Positions 9,259 to 18,672 are shown, numbered from the stretch's first letter. The stretch is 64,000 nt of DNA from an uncultured Oscillospiraceae bacterium (GCA_902492455.1 CABULH010000003.1:1-64000); one strand, 5' to 3'. Notes: generated from the letters alone by a model not told the origin. Numbers and translations: made by a program.

Positions 9259-10467
9259 ATGAAGTATGCCCAAAAATGTCTTGCCGTTTTGGCGGCGGTG
9301 CTCACCCTGACCATGCTCAGTTTAGGACTGATCGCTTCCGCGGCGCAGAAAACCCTGCGAACCGAACTCGTTACCTCGGTCGTCCCCGGCACCCTGCGCA
9401 ACAATTTCTCAGGTTGGATCGGTACCATCATCACTGTGGGGGAACGGCCGCTGACCGTCACCTCCCTGGGCCGGATGTTCTATGAAGGCAACACTGCGGC
9501 GCACCCGCTCAAGCTGGTGGACGCAGAAACCCGCGAAGACGTGCAGGGGGCTGCCGTCACTGTGCAGGGCGGAACAGTCGGCAAGTTCACCTATAGCGCA
9601 CTGGAGACCCCTGTTACCTTGGAAGCGGGCAAACAGTACTATCTGATGAGCGAGGAGGTCGCAGATGGCGACAGCTATGCCGAGGGGGATTACACCTTCT
9701 TCACCTCCGCAGGCGCCGTATGCAGCGGCTATGTGTATCATTTGGAGGAGGACGGCTACCATGCGGACGCGATGCCCAATAAGGGCTTTGTCGGCTTGAG
9801 CCTGGAATATGAGATGGCGGTTGACAACCTGGCGGTCAAGGATGCCAAGGAACTCGCAGCCCAGGTACAGCTCAGCGATACTATGCGCAATGATTTCGAC
9901 AATTTCATGGGTATGAAGATAACGGTCGGCGATAAGGATATCTATGTATCGGAGTTGGGGCGCATCTTTGTTGAAGGCAACACCCAGGAGCATGTGGTCA
10001 AGATCGTGGACGCAGAGACCAAGCTGGATGTGGTAGGCGCCAGCGCTGCCATCAAGGGAGGCACGGCCGGGCAATTCACCTATGTCGCCCTGGCCACGCC
10101 GGTAAAGCTCAAGGCCAACCATTCCTATTATCTCGTCAGTCGGGAATTTATAAACGGCGACAAGCTGTATGAGGGCAACACCCTTCTTACTCCTGCCGCC
10201 GGCGTGAGCATCCCCGGCTCGGTGTATTATCTACCTACAGGATATACGGAGATTTCCGCCGAGGGAGCGACGTTCGGTCCGGTGTCCTTCAAGTTCGGTT
10301 TTGAGGCAACGGAGATCAAAGAGGAAATGAGCGATCCGGGTTCCCAGCCGCAACCACCGGTTACCGGCAGTTCGTCCGCTATGGGTGTGACGCTGGCGAT
10401 TGCCGGGCTAGCCGTGGGATGTGCTGCAGCAACCGTATTGCTGCATAAAAAGAAGACAAAAGAATAA
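9259..10467 (+). CDS. Surface protein with two copies of an unrecognised beta-rich domain, possible cell-wall anchor
   Basis: 402 residues after ribosome site AGGAGG. A signal peptide covers residues 1-29. Two tandem homologous domains follow (about 36-155 and 205-320), each with the ordered motifs TxRNxF, TVGE/D, LGR(M/I)FxEGNT, K(L/I)VDAET, GGTxGxFTY, (A/T)PVxLxAxxxYYL. The C-terminus has a proline-rich PPVTG (LPXTG-like), a membrane span and the basic tail KKKTKE, so it may be wall-anchored by sortase or simply membrane-anchored. It lies in the sugar locus and has a paralogue immediately downstream, so surface glycan binding is a reasonable guess. I do not recognise the domain with certainty; a DUF4082-like beta-sandwich is one possibility. 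Confidence 0.8.
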   Translation: MKYAQKCLAVLAAVLTLTMLSLGLIASAAQKTLRTELVTSVVPGTLRNNFSGWIGTIITVGERPLTVTSLGRMFYEGNTAAHPLKLVDAETREDVQGAAVTVQGGTVGKFTYSALETPVTLEAGKQYYLMSEEVADGDSYAEGDYTFFTSAGAVCSGYVYHLEEDGYHADAMPNKGFVGLSLEYEMAVDNLAVKDAKELAAQVQLSDTMRNDFDNFMGMKITVGDKDIYVSELGRIFVEGNTQEHVVKIVDAETKLDVVGASAAIKGGTAGQFTYVALATPVKLKANHSYYLVSREFINGDKLYEGNTLLTPAAGVSIPGSVYYLPTGYTEISAEGATFGPVSFKFGFEATEIKEEMSDPGSQPQPPVTGSSSAMGVTLAIAGLAVGCAAATVLLHKKKTKE

Positions 10468-10483
10468 TCGGTCATGTCGACGA

Positions 10484-10517
10484 TACCGCCAAATGCATAA
10501 ACATGTATTTGGCGGTA
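10484..10517. terminator. Near-perfect hairpin between the two surface-protein genes
   Basis: TACCGCCAAAT at 10484-10494 pairs perfectly with ATTTGGCGGTA at 10507-10517. The intervening bases extend the stem through one G-U pair to a 4-base loop, giving about 15 pairs. No T-run follows, so it is more likely an mRNA processing/stability element or partial attenuator than a strong intrinsic terminator. Confidence 0.65.
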
Positions 10518-10621
10518 CCATGTCGCAGGAACCCCGCTTGCAGACCTTTCAGTACTTGAAACAGCAGTTTTTCTGCTTTTATGCTTTTATAAAACAGCTT
10601 GTATGAGAGGATGAAATCACG

Positions 10622-11893
10622 ATGAACAAAAAAAGGAGCCTCGGTATTTTAATAGGCGCGCTGCTCTTAGCCCTGTCGCTGCCGTTTTCGGGCGCGGCCG
10701 AACCGGCAGCTGTGGAGGGCAGACTGGTGGCTAAGGTGGATTCCGGCGGTGTGAAAAATCTGGATTTCGGTGGAATTCCAGAGGGCTTCGAAGGCTTTAT
10801 CGGCACCATTGTGCAGGTGGGGGAATACCCTCTCACGGTCAAAACCCTAGGGCGTATGTTTTATGAGGGCAACAGCGGCGAGCACCAGCTCAAGCTGGTA
10901 GACGCGGCGACCGGCGAGGATGTGGAGGGCGCATCTGTGAGCGTCAGCGGCGGCACGACCGGTGAGTTCACCTACGGTTCGCTGGCGGCCCCTGTTACCT
11001 TGCAGGCTAACGCCACTTATTATCTGCTGAGCAAGGAGAAGAGCGGCGGCGATTTCTACAGCGACGGCTGCGACGTGATGTATTCGGACGGATTCGCAGT
11101 CTGCGGGGGCTATGTCCGGGAGGACGGCGGGGCGTATAAGACCTTTGTCTTTCCCAACAGCGGCTACCTGAGCCTGAATATGGAATTCAGCTTTACACCC
11201 GTGGAAAAAGCCAGCGGTACGGATACCGAACTGTTCATGGATATGAAGCAAACCACCCTGCGCAACGATTATCACAGCTTTATCGGCATGAAAATCGTCA
11301 CCGGTGCAAGTGAACTGGTGGTCACCGATCTGGGGCGGATATTTCTCGAAGGCAATACTCAGGAACACGCGGTGAAGATCGTGGACGGCGAAACCATGCT
11401 GGATGTGCCCGGCGCCAACGTGGTTGTCAAGGGCGGCACGGCCGGTGAGTTCACCTATGCCAAGCTGGCGGCCCCCGTAACCCTCAAGGCTAATCATCCC
11501 TATTATCTCATGAGCCGCGAATACGCGAACGGAGACAATTTCTGCGAAGGCACCGCCTCCTATCTACTCACCGACGATAATGATGCCACGCTGCTCGGAC
11601 GCGCTTTTTTTATCATATCCTACAACGACGACCTGGATGTCAATCACGGCTATGTGGGGATCAATTTCCGCTATCAGAAGGTGAAAACAGAGCCGGTCAC
11701 AACCGCCGCGGCCCCGGCCGCCACTAGCACCACTACCGCGGCGGGCAAAACCACTACGGATATTGCAGGGGATGGGGATGTCGGCGGCCAATTTTCGTTT
11801 TGGATTCCGATCACCATCGGCGCGGTGGTGCTGGTGGCAGCCTGCGCGGTGACGGTGATTCTGCTTATTCGGAATAGGAAAAAACAACAGTAG
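10622..11893 (+). CDS. Second surface protein with the same duplicated domain, membrane-anchored
   Basis: 423 residues; paralogue of the protein encoded just upstream. Signal peptide about 1-26 ending near FSGAAEPAA. Two domain copies (about 37-155 and 203-320) show the same motif order, including LGRMFYEGNS/LGRIFLEGNT, KLVDAAT/KIVDGET and GGTxGEFTY. A Thr/Ala-rich linker (residues about 360-385) leads to a single membrane span and the basic tail RNRKKQQ. Unlike its neighbour it has no LPXTG-like motif, so a membrane anchor is more likely. The pair probably arose by duplication. Function unknown; sugar capture at the surface is inferred only from context. Confidence 0.8.
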   Translation: MNKKRSLGILIGALLLALSLPFSGAAEPAAVEGRLVAKVDSGGVKNLDFGGIPEGFEGFIGTIVQVGEYPLTVKTLGRMFYEGNSGEHQLKLVDAATGEDVEGASVSVSGGTTGEFTYGSLAAPVTLQANATYYLLSKEKSGGDFYSDGCDVMYSDGFAVCGGYVREDGGAYKTFVFPNSGYLSLNMEFSFTPVEKASGTDTELFMDMKQTTLRNDYHSFIGMKIVTGASELVVTDLGRIFLEGNTQEHAVKIVDGETMLDVPGANVVVKGGTAGEFTYAKLAAPVTLKANHPYYLMSREYANGDNFCEGTASYLLTDDNDATLLGRAFFIISYNDDLDVNHGYVGINFRYQKVKTEPVTTAAAPAATSTTTAAGKTTTDIAGDGDVGGQFSFWIPITIGAVVLVAACAVTVILLIRNRKKQQ

Positions 11894-12366
11894 TGGACTT
11901 TTTGGCAACAGGTTAAAAGGTTCTTGTAAAAGCCCCCCCGGCAGCGCCAGGGGGGCAGGATCATAAGAAAAAACTCCTTTTGGCAAAAGTGCTTCCCGAC
12001 AACAATGTCAAATATCAAAGGGCAGACATTCGAATGGTAATAAAAGTCTAACGCATACGCCGTGGAACTGCAAATATCATATACATTCATATGTCGGTGG
12101 AGATTATTGTCGAAAAAAAGTGTGTCAGGTTTCATGGGATTCCTCAAAGAAAGAGCATCATTTTGACTCAAGACCGCAAGCAACAATCTCTTCGCGGATG
12201 TCAGGCAGTAAAAAGCGCCTGCGGCGATGCAGGTATCCACAGTCTTTCTGATGCCTTTTACATATCCGTCGGCTATACCAGTGAAGACTTACTTCCACTT
12301 TGCATCCCTTGCCCAAAGAATTCCCCGGCGGGCTCTTCCCTGTGGAAAGCGCCGCCGGGGAATTCC
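11894..12366. other. Convergent intergenic region with two hairpins
   Basis: No gene is supported here. GCCCCCC (11932-11938) pairs with GGGGGGC (11950-11956), forming a terminator-like hairpin followed by Ts on the minus strand. A second, longer hairpin at 12318-12365 is listed separately. The rest shows no recognisable feature. Confidence 0.6.
12318..12365 (-). terminator. Hairpin terminator after the epimerase gene
   Basis: GAATTCCCCGGCGG (12318-12331) is a perfect inverted repeat of 12352-12365. It begins immediately after the stop of the minus-strand epimerase gene, and the minus-strand copy is followed by TTCTTT, consistent with intrinsic termination. Confidence 0.7.
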
Positions 12367-13248
12367 TCACACCGTAAATCCGTGCAGTTTTTCTTTTGTA
12401 AAGGCCAGCAGGCGGCGGGCCTCCTCATCCAGTGCGACCTCGTCGGCAATATCGATCAGGTTGCGCCAGACTTTGATATCCCGGCCCACCTCGCCGCCCA
12501 TGCGGACAAAAGGCTCGGAAACGATTGGGCCGACATAGCCGATATCCCGCAACGCGCCGAAGATTTCCTCCCAGTCCAGATGGCCGCGTCCGGGCGGGGT
12601 ACGATTGTTCTCCCCGGTGTGGAAGCCGGTGAGTTTGTCGCCCACCAGCCGGATGGCGTCCCCCATGGAGGTCTCTTCGATATTCATATGATAGGTATCG
12701 AGCAGGATACCGGCGTTCTTGCTGTCCAGCTGTGCCAAATAAGCCAGCGCCTCCTCCGCCGTGTTCATCACGCAGCCCTCAAAGCGGTTGACCACCTCGA
12801 AACTGTAGAGTATGCCGTAGTCCTCTGCGGTTTTTAATACTTGTCGCATGCTTTGCAGGCTACGTTCCACAATCGGAGCCTTGTTATCTACAATGAAATC
12901 GGGGGAACCCCAACCCGCATAGTCCACACCGGATAGCCGTTTGCCACCCATTAGGGAGATCTTTTCTAAAATTCGCTTGAGGTACTCAATTCCACTCCGG
13001 CGGACGTCCTCATCGGCGGAAGATACGTCATAGGCGGGATTGAGACCAAGGCTGTAGGTCAGTTCCAGCCCGCGTTCCGCCGCCAGGTTACGGAGGTCGC
13101 GCAGCCTGGCATTGTCCAGTTCCAGCAGGGCCTGCGCCTGAAATTCGAGAATATCGAAACCGATATCCGCGGCTTTATTTATGTATTTCGCGTGATCGGC
13201 GGCCCAGTTCAACTCCCAGAAGTTCATGAAGATGCCGAGTTTGTTCAT
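12367..13248 (-). CDS. D-psicose/D-tagatose 3-epimerase family enzyme
   Basis: 293 residues, a xylose-isomerase-like TIM barrel (AP-endonuclease-2 superfamily). It closely follows the ketose 3-epimerase pattern: Glu151 in SFEVVNRFE, Asp184 and His187 in LLDTYHMNIEE, His210 in FHTGENNR and Glu245 in SEPFVRMGG supply the metal site and the two catalytic glutamates. It would epimerise a ketohexose or ketopentose at C3 in the cytoplasm. It pairs with the minus-strand glycosidase lipoprotein gene, whose stop is about 30 bases upstream, so the two are probably co-transcribed. Together with the fucose-isomerase-like enzyme it implies catabolism of an unusual sugar. Confidence 0.88.
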   Translation of the reverse strand: MNKLGIFMNFWELNWAADHAKYINKAADIGFDILEFQAQALLELDNARLRDLRNLAAERGLELTYSLGLNPAYDVSSADEDVRRSGIEYLKRILEKISLMGGKRLSGVDYAGWGSPDFIVDNKAPIVERSLQSMRQVLKTAEDYGILYSFEVVNRFEGCVMNTAEEALAYLAQLDSKNAGILLDTYHMNIEETSMGDAIRLVGDKLTGFHTGENNRTPPGRGHLDWEEIFGALRDIGYVGPIVSEPFVRMGGEVGRDIKVWRNLIDIADEVALDEEARRLLAFTKEKLHGFTV

Positions 13249-13278
13249 ATCAAAATCATTCCTTTCCCGTTATACGGC

Positions 13279-14463
13279 TCACCTGTTGTGCAGCAGTCCG
13301 GTCGCCTTATCCATGGCCGCCAGCGCCGGCTTAGGGCTGCCATCGACATTGAGTAGACCCCAGGAGGAATACAGGGTACAGCGCGGGTCGCCGCATTCCC
13401 AGCAGACCTCATCCTGATCATGCAGCGCATACCACAGGGTGCCGACGATCTCGGGGTGTCGTGCGAAAACCTCCATACAGGCGGTGACATATTCCGCCTG
13501 GGTCTGCGGGCCGCGGGCACCGCCATGGCCTTCCCAATGGAATTTGCAGGTTCCCAGTGGGTCGGATTCAGCAGAGGAATACGACCATTCGGTGATGACG
13601 ATCGGCACCTTAGCCGCCTCGGAGAAGGTGGTGATGTAATGCTCCCAGGTTTCCGGCCCGCCTTGCTGCAGGGTGCCGTAATATCCGTCCAGACCTAGCC
13701 AATCTAAAGTAGGGTTTTCGCCGTACAGGGCGTTGACGAATTTGAGGCTGTAGGCCTCCCAAACCTCGGTGAGCAGGTTGACCCCGCAGGAGGACTCCGG
13801 ATTGCCCGTCCGTACGCCGTCGGTGGCCGCTTTCACATAGCGGATGATTTGATCAAAGGTCATATCGCCGGTATAGGTGTTGATGTCGATTTCGTTGGAA
13901 ATCAGCCAGGTGGAGCAAATGTCCTTAAGGTCCTCAGCCATGAATTTGGTGGCGGTTTTGACCGTCTTGTAAAAATAGTCGTCGTCGAAATCGTTATAAA
14001 ACCCCGGCAGATTGGAGAACCACTTAATGGTTCCGGTTTGGTCGTCATAGCCTCGCCCGCCAGGCCAGAAAGACTGGGCCATGACCTTGATGCCCGCATC
14101 ATAAAAACGGCGCGCAGTCTTTTTGGTCATCAGATAGGCGGCGTTGGGGGTGACGCCGTCCGTGCCGAAGGGATAGGAGAATACCAGGCGCACATAGGTA
14201 ATTCCGCTGCCCTTGAGCAGCTGCACGGTGTCATCGTCGATCTTACCCGGAAAGTTGACGGTGACGCCCACATCGTTTTTCATGTCGATTGCCACTGGCC
14301 CTGTCCGGGGGGGGGCCGACGAAGAGGAGGCGGAAGAGCCGTCCTGAGTCGTTGATGAAGAAACTGAGGACGAAAGGGGCTGTCCGCTGTCTCCGCAGCC
14401 GGGCATCAGCAGCATCCCCATGGCGAAGGCTGTCCCGATGGCGAGCAGTTTAGTGGGTTTCAT
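13279..14463 (-). CDS. Lipoprotein glycoside hydrolase, TIM-barrel (clan A-like)
   Basis: 394 residues. The signal peptide ends in the lipobox LMPGC (Cys23), then a Ser/Thr-rich linker to about residue 53, then a barrel. Glu191 in WLISNEID is the probable acid/base and Glu292 in IVITEWSY the probable nucleophile, matching the beta-4/beta-7 glutamates of clan GH-A. Family (GH5, GH39, GH53-like or unclassified) cannot be fixed by eye. Start at ATG 14463 follows GGAGG. Being on the outer face of the membrane, it should trim polymeric substrate before uptake by the SBP1 system. It is transcribed away from yesN. Confidence 0.75.
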   Translation of the reverse strand: MKPTKLLAIGTAFAMGMLLMPGCGDSGQPLSSSVSSSTTQDGSSASSSSAPPRTGPVAIDMKNDVGVTVNFPGKIDDDTVQLLKGSGITYVRLVFSYPFGTDGVTPNAAYLMTKKTARRFYDAGIKVMAQSFWPGGRGYDDQTGTIKWFSNLPGFYNDFDDDYFYKTVKTATKFMAEDLKDICSTWLISNEIDINTYTGDMTFDQIIRYVKAATDGVRTGNPESSCGVNLLTEVWEAYSLKFVNALYGENPTLDWLGLDGYYGTLQQGGPETWEHYITTFSEAAKVPIVITEWSYSSAESDPLGTCKFHWEGHGGARGPQTQAEYVTACMEVFARHPEIVGTLWYALHDQDEVCWECGDPRCTLYSSWGLLNVDGSPKPALAAMDKATGLLHNR

Positions 14464-15193
14464 AGTACATACCTCCTACTACAGTAAATAAATATTGGAT
14501 ATCAACAGCCGGAAGGCTGATTGATACAATACCGTGGTATGGTTAGGGAAGCTTATGATTTCTTGCGGCGGCCGGCCGGTGAAGCGGCCGAATGCGTCGT
14601 ATTCTCGTTTCGCAGTAGATTATGGCCCGTGAAGAATGAGAGACGCAGATACGGAACCTGAACCAGAGAACCATTCCACGTGTACATCGCCGGCATCGGC
14701 CTTTCTGTGAAATAGGCCGGCGGCTTTAACGGCGTCCGCATTCATGTACCCAAACACGGTTCCCCCTTATCCGCGCTGTGCCATCTGGTTCGCCGCTTTC
14801 AAAGATCCTATCATTTCTGCTGTTGCCAACAGCTAGGGCAAGTCTTACCTCACCGCTTTAGGTCAAGTTTTCCACAAAACGGTTTACATTATCTTTGCTG
14901 TCCTCCGTGACAATCCCCCCTCTATTCCCCGCTATTTGACTTTTCTCCCCTTTTTAGTATACAGCTACAAAACAAAAGAAAACAATACGATATATCACAG
15001 ATGATCCATGATTTTTCTACATATCCGTTCCGCTGAAAAAAGGGACGGCAATACGGAAAACCTCCGTGCCAATTTTTTAGCATCTTGGTTGACAGAAAAG
15101 CGTGTATTATTTATAATAAAATTATCATAACAAGAGAATGATTTGTAAAAATGGTGAGAAAAAAACACACGCGAAGGATGTGACGCAAATCCT
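14464..15193. other. 730-base divergent control region
   Basis: The region separates the minus-strand glycosidase gene from the plus-strand regulator gene. It holds a small inverted repeat CAGCC-ggaa-GGCTG (14506-14519) near the glycosidase start, the regulator promoter (listed separately), and a 41-codon minus-strand open frame at 14620-14745 with core-like codon use. That frame has no ribosome site and may be a decayed gene fragment. YesN-type regulators usually bind such divergent regions, but I cannot point to a specific operator. Confidence 0.5.
15089..15117 (+). promoter_or_regulatory. Perfect-consensus sigma-A promoter of the YesN/YesM operon
   Basis: TTGACA (15089-15094), exactly 17 bases, then TATAAT (15112-15117). 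The predicted start of transcription is about 70 bases before the yesN-like ATG. A full consensus suggests strong constitutive expression unless repressed. Confidence 0.85.
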
Positions 15194-16804
15194 ATGAAGA
15201 TTCTAGTGGTGGATGATGAAGAACATATACGGCAAGGTATCAGCCGCTTTATCCTTTCAAAGAATTTCCTTGACGCGCAGGTGCAGATGGCGCGCGATGG
15301 TGAGGAGGCGCTGCGGATGATCCCGGAGGAATACCCGGATATCGTGATCAGCGACGTGGTCATGCCCGGGATGGGCGGGCTGAAATTTGCTCGCCGTGTA
15401 TTCGAGCAGCATCCAGCGGTCAAGATTATAGTGATCAGCGGATATTCCGACGTGCAGTTCATGAAAGAAGCCTTCCGCTTTCAGGCCATCGATTACATAT
15501 TCAAGCCCATCGACCTCCAGGAATTCGAAAACACCCTCATGAAAGCGGCTGAGGCAGTCAAGAGGGAATGGGAGGAGCAGAAAAGGCTGTCCAACGACCT
15601 GCCGATATTGCGGGAAAAGCTGGTCTGCGATCTGCTCGACAGCGGCCTGGCGAATGAAGCCTTTGTGGAAAGAGCGGCATACTGTCGGCTCTCCATGCCC
15701 CGGGCCGGCGGCTATGCCGTATTCGTGTTCGGCCTGAACGATATCCGGAACAAGGACTTGGAACAAGGGGTCGAGGAAGGGACCGGCTGTCTGCCGAAAG
15801 ATGTTGACGCTGTCTGCGCCATGAAAGGGCCTGGGCTGCTGGCCTGTCTTCTCATCGGCGCACCGATGGAGGCGTCGCTCTTTCGCAAGCAGGCACAAGC
15901 TTTCGGCAACGCTGTCCGCGAGGCCGTCTATATCCGCTGCGGCCGCTATCCGTCAGCGGGGGTTTCCGCCAGCGTTTCCGATCCGTTTTGCCTTCCGGCG
16001 GCGTATCAGCAAGCGATGCAGGCGCTGTTCCAAGAGGTGTTCTGGGGATGCAACGGGCTGCGGTTTTATGTAGATGCCCCTCAGACGGAGGACAATCCCC
16101 TAAAAATTTCCCCGGATTTTGAAAGGCAGCTAATGGAGGCTCTGTGCGGGACGGCATCTGCTGCGCTCGGCGAGGTGTTGTCGGCGGAATTTGAGCGTTG
16201 GGAATGCGCGTGGGACACTGCGGATGCAGTGGGAGCGATGCATCCTTCGGTCTCGCCGGCGCAGATCCTTGATCTCAAACTCGACCTGCTGACGCTGCTC
16301 GCCGAGCTGATGAAATCCGGGCCGGCAGCGGACGATGAACGGTACAACATGAAAACACTGATCAATGAATTGCTCCCCCAGGAGTCCCTGCGGGATATCA
16401 AGCAATGGCTCTCGCGGCTGTTATCCAGTCTGTCGCTGTCCTATGCGCAGAACCGCAAGCGGCGAACACAGCGGATCATCCGTTCAGCGAAGGATATCGT
16501 GCGTGAAAACGCCAAAGCAGGGCTCAATGTCCAGGATATCGCACGGCAGCTGGGGATTAGCCCCAACTACCTGAGTACCGTTTTTAAAGCGGAGACAGGG
16601 GAAAATCTGATCGAATACATCACCCGCACCCGCATGGATTGTGCGGCGCATCTGCTCGTGGAGAACGATTACAAAATCGGCGACATCGCCGTCATGATTG
16701 GCTACGGGGATCATAACTACTTCGCCAAGCTGTTCCGGCGGCAATTTGGGACCAGCCCCAGCCAATACCGCCTGTCTCACCAGACGGAAAAGAGGTCGTT
16801 ATGA
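15194..16804 (+). CDS. YesN-type response regulator with AraC HTH domain
   Basis: 536 residues. Receiver domain 1-120: acidic pair Asp8/Asp9, phosphoacceptor Asp54 in VISDVVMPG, Ser82 and Lys104 in FKPID. A variable middle region follows, then a C-terminal double helix-turn-helix of AraC type (about 440-530; DIARQLGISPNYLSTVFK and FAKLFRRQFGTSPSQYR). When phosphorylated by YesM it should activate nearby sugar genes. Its last four bases overlap the kinase start (ATGA), so the two are co-translated. The locus-specific target is inferred from position. Confidence 0.93.
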   Translation: MKILVVDDEEHIRQGISRFILSKNFLDAQVQMARDGEEALRMIPEEYPDIVISDVVMPGMGGLKFARRVFEQHPAVKIIVISGYSDVQFMKEAFRFQAIDYIFKPIDLQEFENTLMKAAEAVKREWEEQKRLSNDLPILREKLVCDLLDSGLANEAFVERAAYCRLSMPRAGGYAVFVFGLNDIRNKDLEQGVEEGTGCLPKDVDAVCAMKGPGLLACLLIGAPMEASLFRKQAQAFGNAVREAVYIRCGRYPSAGVSASVSDPFCLPAAYQQAMQALFQEVFWGCNGLRFYVDAPQTEDNPLKISPDFERQLMEALCGTASAALGEVLSAEFERWECAWDTADAVGAMHPSVSPAQILDLKLDLLTLLAELMKSGPAADDERYNMKTLINELLPQESLRDIKQWLSRLLSSLSLSYAQNRKRRTQRIIRSAKDIVRENAKAGLNVQDIARQLGISPNYLSTVFKAETGENLIEYITRTRMDCAAHLLVENDYKIGDIAVMIGYGDHNYFAKLFRRQFGTSPSQYRLSHQTEKRSL

Positions 16805-18561
16805 GAACGGCAGAGATATGGGGTTGGCTTCGGCGGCGGGCAACCATCCGCAACAAGATTCTGGCGCTGGATATCCTGCTGTTCGGGGTTTGCTTCACGC
16901 TCATAGTCATCGCCTCATCCAACAGCACAGCAAAGATCATGCAAAGGCAGATCGAAAACGCCATTGCCGAGGAACAGCGGCTAATCCGGGTCAATCTCGA
17001 CAGCTTGCTAGGCCGGGCGGAGTACCTCTCCGATCTGATTTTCGGGGACAGCAGCATCTGTACGTTTATCCGCACCGCGGCTCAAAAGGGAGATCGGGAG
17101 CAGATCCAAGATTATTTCACCCTAAAGCCTCGCCTGACGGATATGATAAACGCCTCGGGAAATCTATGCATCAGTATGTATCTCCCGGACGAATATTATT
17201 ATGTGCAGGATCGCATTAACTTCCTGCCGGAGAGCGAGATCGCTTCACAAGGGTATTACGAGGAGGTGTTGGACCAGAACGGACAGATACTGTGGCTGTA
17301 TATGCCGCAGGACAACTCGGTCTCCGCCCTGCGAGTCTATAAGGACGTGGGTTTTGATTATGGAAAGCTGGGTATTTTGGAAATCAATATCGGCTGCCAA
17401 GGCATCCGCGACATCCTTCAGCGTACGCAGTCCGATTATTCCCAGATTACTTATATTCTGGATACGAACGGCACTGTCATCGCTAGTAGCGACGGTTCGG
17501 AGATGAGCCCGTTTTCGGACATGCTGCTGGCGGAAATCGGTGCGGATGGGATGGCGCAGCCAGTACGCAGCAACATCGGCGCAGAGGATTGCATGATCAT
17601 TAGCGAGCGGGTGGATCGCTCGGGCTGGATTCTGGCCACGATGGTGCCGTATCGTACCATGATGCGGCAGATCGTGTCACTACGCAACCGCAATGTCCTA
17701 TTTTTGCTTGCGATTCTGGCCGTTTCCATTTTTGGCAGTCTGATTGCCTTGAACCGTATCACGGGGCGGATCAAAACGTTGAGTAGCCGGATGCTCAACG
17801 TTGAACAGCACCATTTCGAACAGCTGCTCGAAGTCCGGCACGCGGATGAGTTCAGCGTGATCGAAGATCAGTACAACAAAATGTGCGTGCGGTTAAAGAC
17901 GTTGATCCGAGAGGTATACGAGGTGGAGATCAAAAAGCGGGAGGCGGAATTATGCACCCTGCAGGCGCAGATCAACCCGCATTTCCTCTATAACGCCCTC
18001 GACACCATCAACTGGATGGCCGTGGATCGCGGCGCCTATGAAATTTCCACGATGGTGACCAATCTCGGCAAGTTCACACGCATGAGCCTGAGTCGGGGAC
18101 GCACTATCCTGCCGCTGCGGGACGAATTGGAGATTACCCGCTTATATCTGGCGGTGCAGAAAGCGCGTTTCGGTGATTTCCTTGAGGTTTCCTTTGACGT
18201 GGACAAGGATATACTGGACTGCGCCTGCCTGAAGCTGTTGCTTCAGCCGATCGTGGAAAACGCCATCAAGCACGGGTTTCAGAAAGAGCAGATGCGCAAA
18301 GGGCGCATTGAGGTCAGGGGATTTCTAACCGGCGACCGCATACATATGGAAATTCGAGACAACGGGGTGGGTATCGACGGCAACTACGACCTTGGACGGG
18401 AAGAGGAAAGAGGCATTGCCAGCGGCTATGGCCTACAAAACGTACAGGAACGGCTCAGTCTCTATTACCGGGATGATTATGCCTTGCGCATCGGCGGCGA
18501 GATAGGAGAAGGCACCACCGTCACACTGGAATGGACCTGTCTCCATTGGAATGAGTCCTGA
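16801..18561 (+). CDS. YesM-type sensor histidine kinase
   Basis: 586 residues, membrane protein: N-terminal span (about 24-40), an extracellular Cache-like sensor region (about 45-285), second span (about 298-316), HAMP, then a His_kinase domain with the phosphoacceptor His at about 394 in QINPHFLYNAL and an HATPase_c domain with the N box NAIKHGF and G box DNGVGI. It phosphorylates the YesN-like partner encoded directly upstream. In this family the extracellular sensor often recognises sugars directly or through a solute-binding protein. The next gene is exactly such a protein. Confidence 0.93.
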   Translation: MRTAEIWGWLRRRATIRNKILALDILLFGVCFTLIVIASSNSTAKIMQRQIENAIAEEQRLIRVNLDSLLGRAEYLSDLIFGDSSICTFIRTAAQKGDREQIQDYFTLKPRLTDMINASGNLCISMYLPDEYYYVQDRINFLPESEIASQGYYEEVLDQNGQILWLYMPQDNSVSALRVYKDVGFDYGKLGILEINIGCQGIRDILQRTQSDYSQITYILDTNGTVIASSDGSEMSPFSDMLLAEIGADGMAQPVRSNIGAEDCMIISERVDRSGWILATMVPYRTMMRQIVSLRNRNVLFLLAILAVSIFGSLIALNRITGRIKTLSSRMLNVEQHHFEQLLEVRHADEFSVIEDQYNKMCVRLKTLIREVYEVEIKKREAELCTLQAQINPHFLYNALDTINWMAVDRGAYEISTMVTNLGKFTRMSLSRGRTILPLRDELEITRLYLAVQKARFGDFLEVSFDVDKDILDCACLKLLLQPIVENAIKHGFQKEQMRKGRIEVRGFLTGDRIHMEIRDNGVGIDGNYDLGREEERGIASGYGLQNVQERLSLYYRDDYALRIGGEIGEGTTVTLEWTCLHWNES

Positions 18562-18672
18562 TACTTGAAATAAACGTATATCGGATAATTTTCCGTTTTG
18601 CTACGTTTTTGTTGGCGGTCTAATGAGAAAAGCCGGTCTTTGGCCGGAGGTATGAGCGAAAGGGGCACTTGT

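Noticed and set aside
14553..14741. 62-codon minus-strand frame in the divergent region
   Set aside because: Different register from the better protein-like fragment at 14620-14745; neither has a ribosome site.
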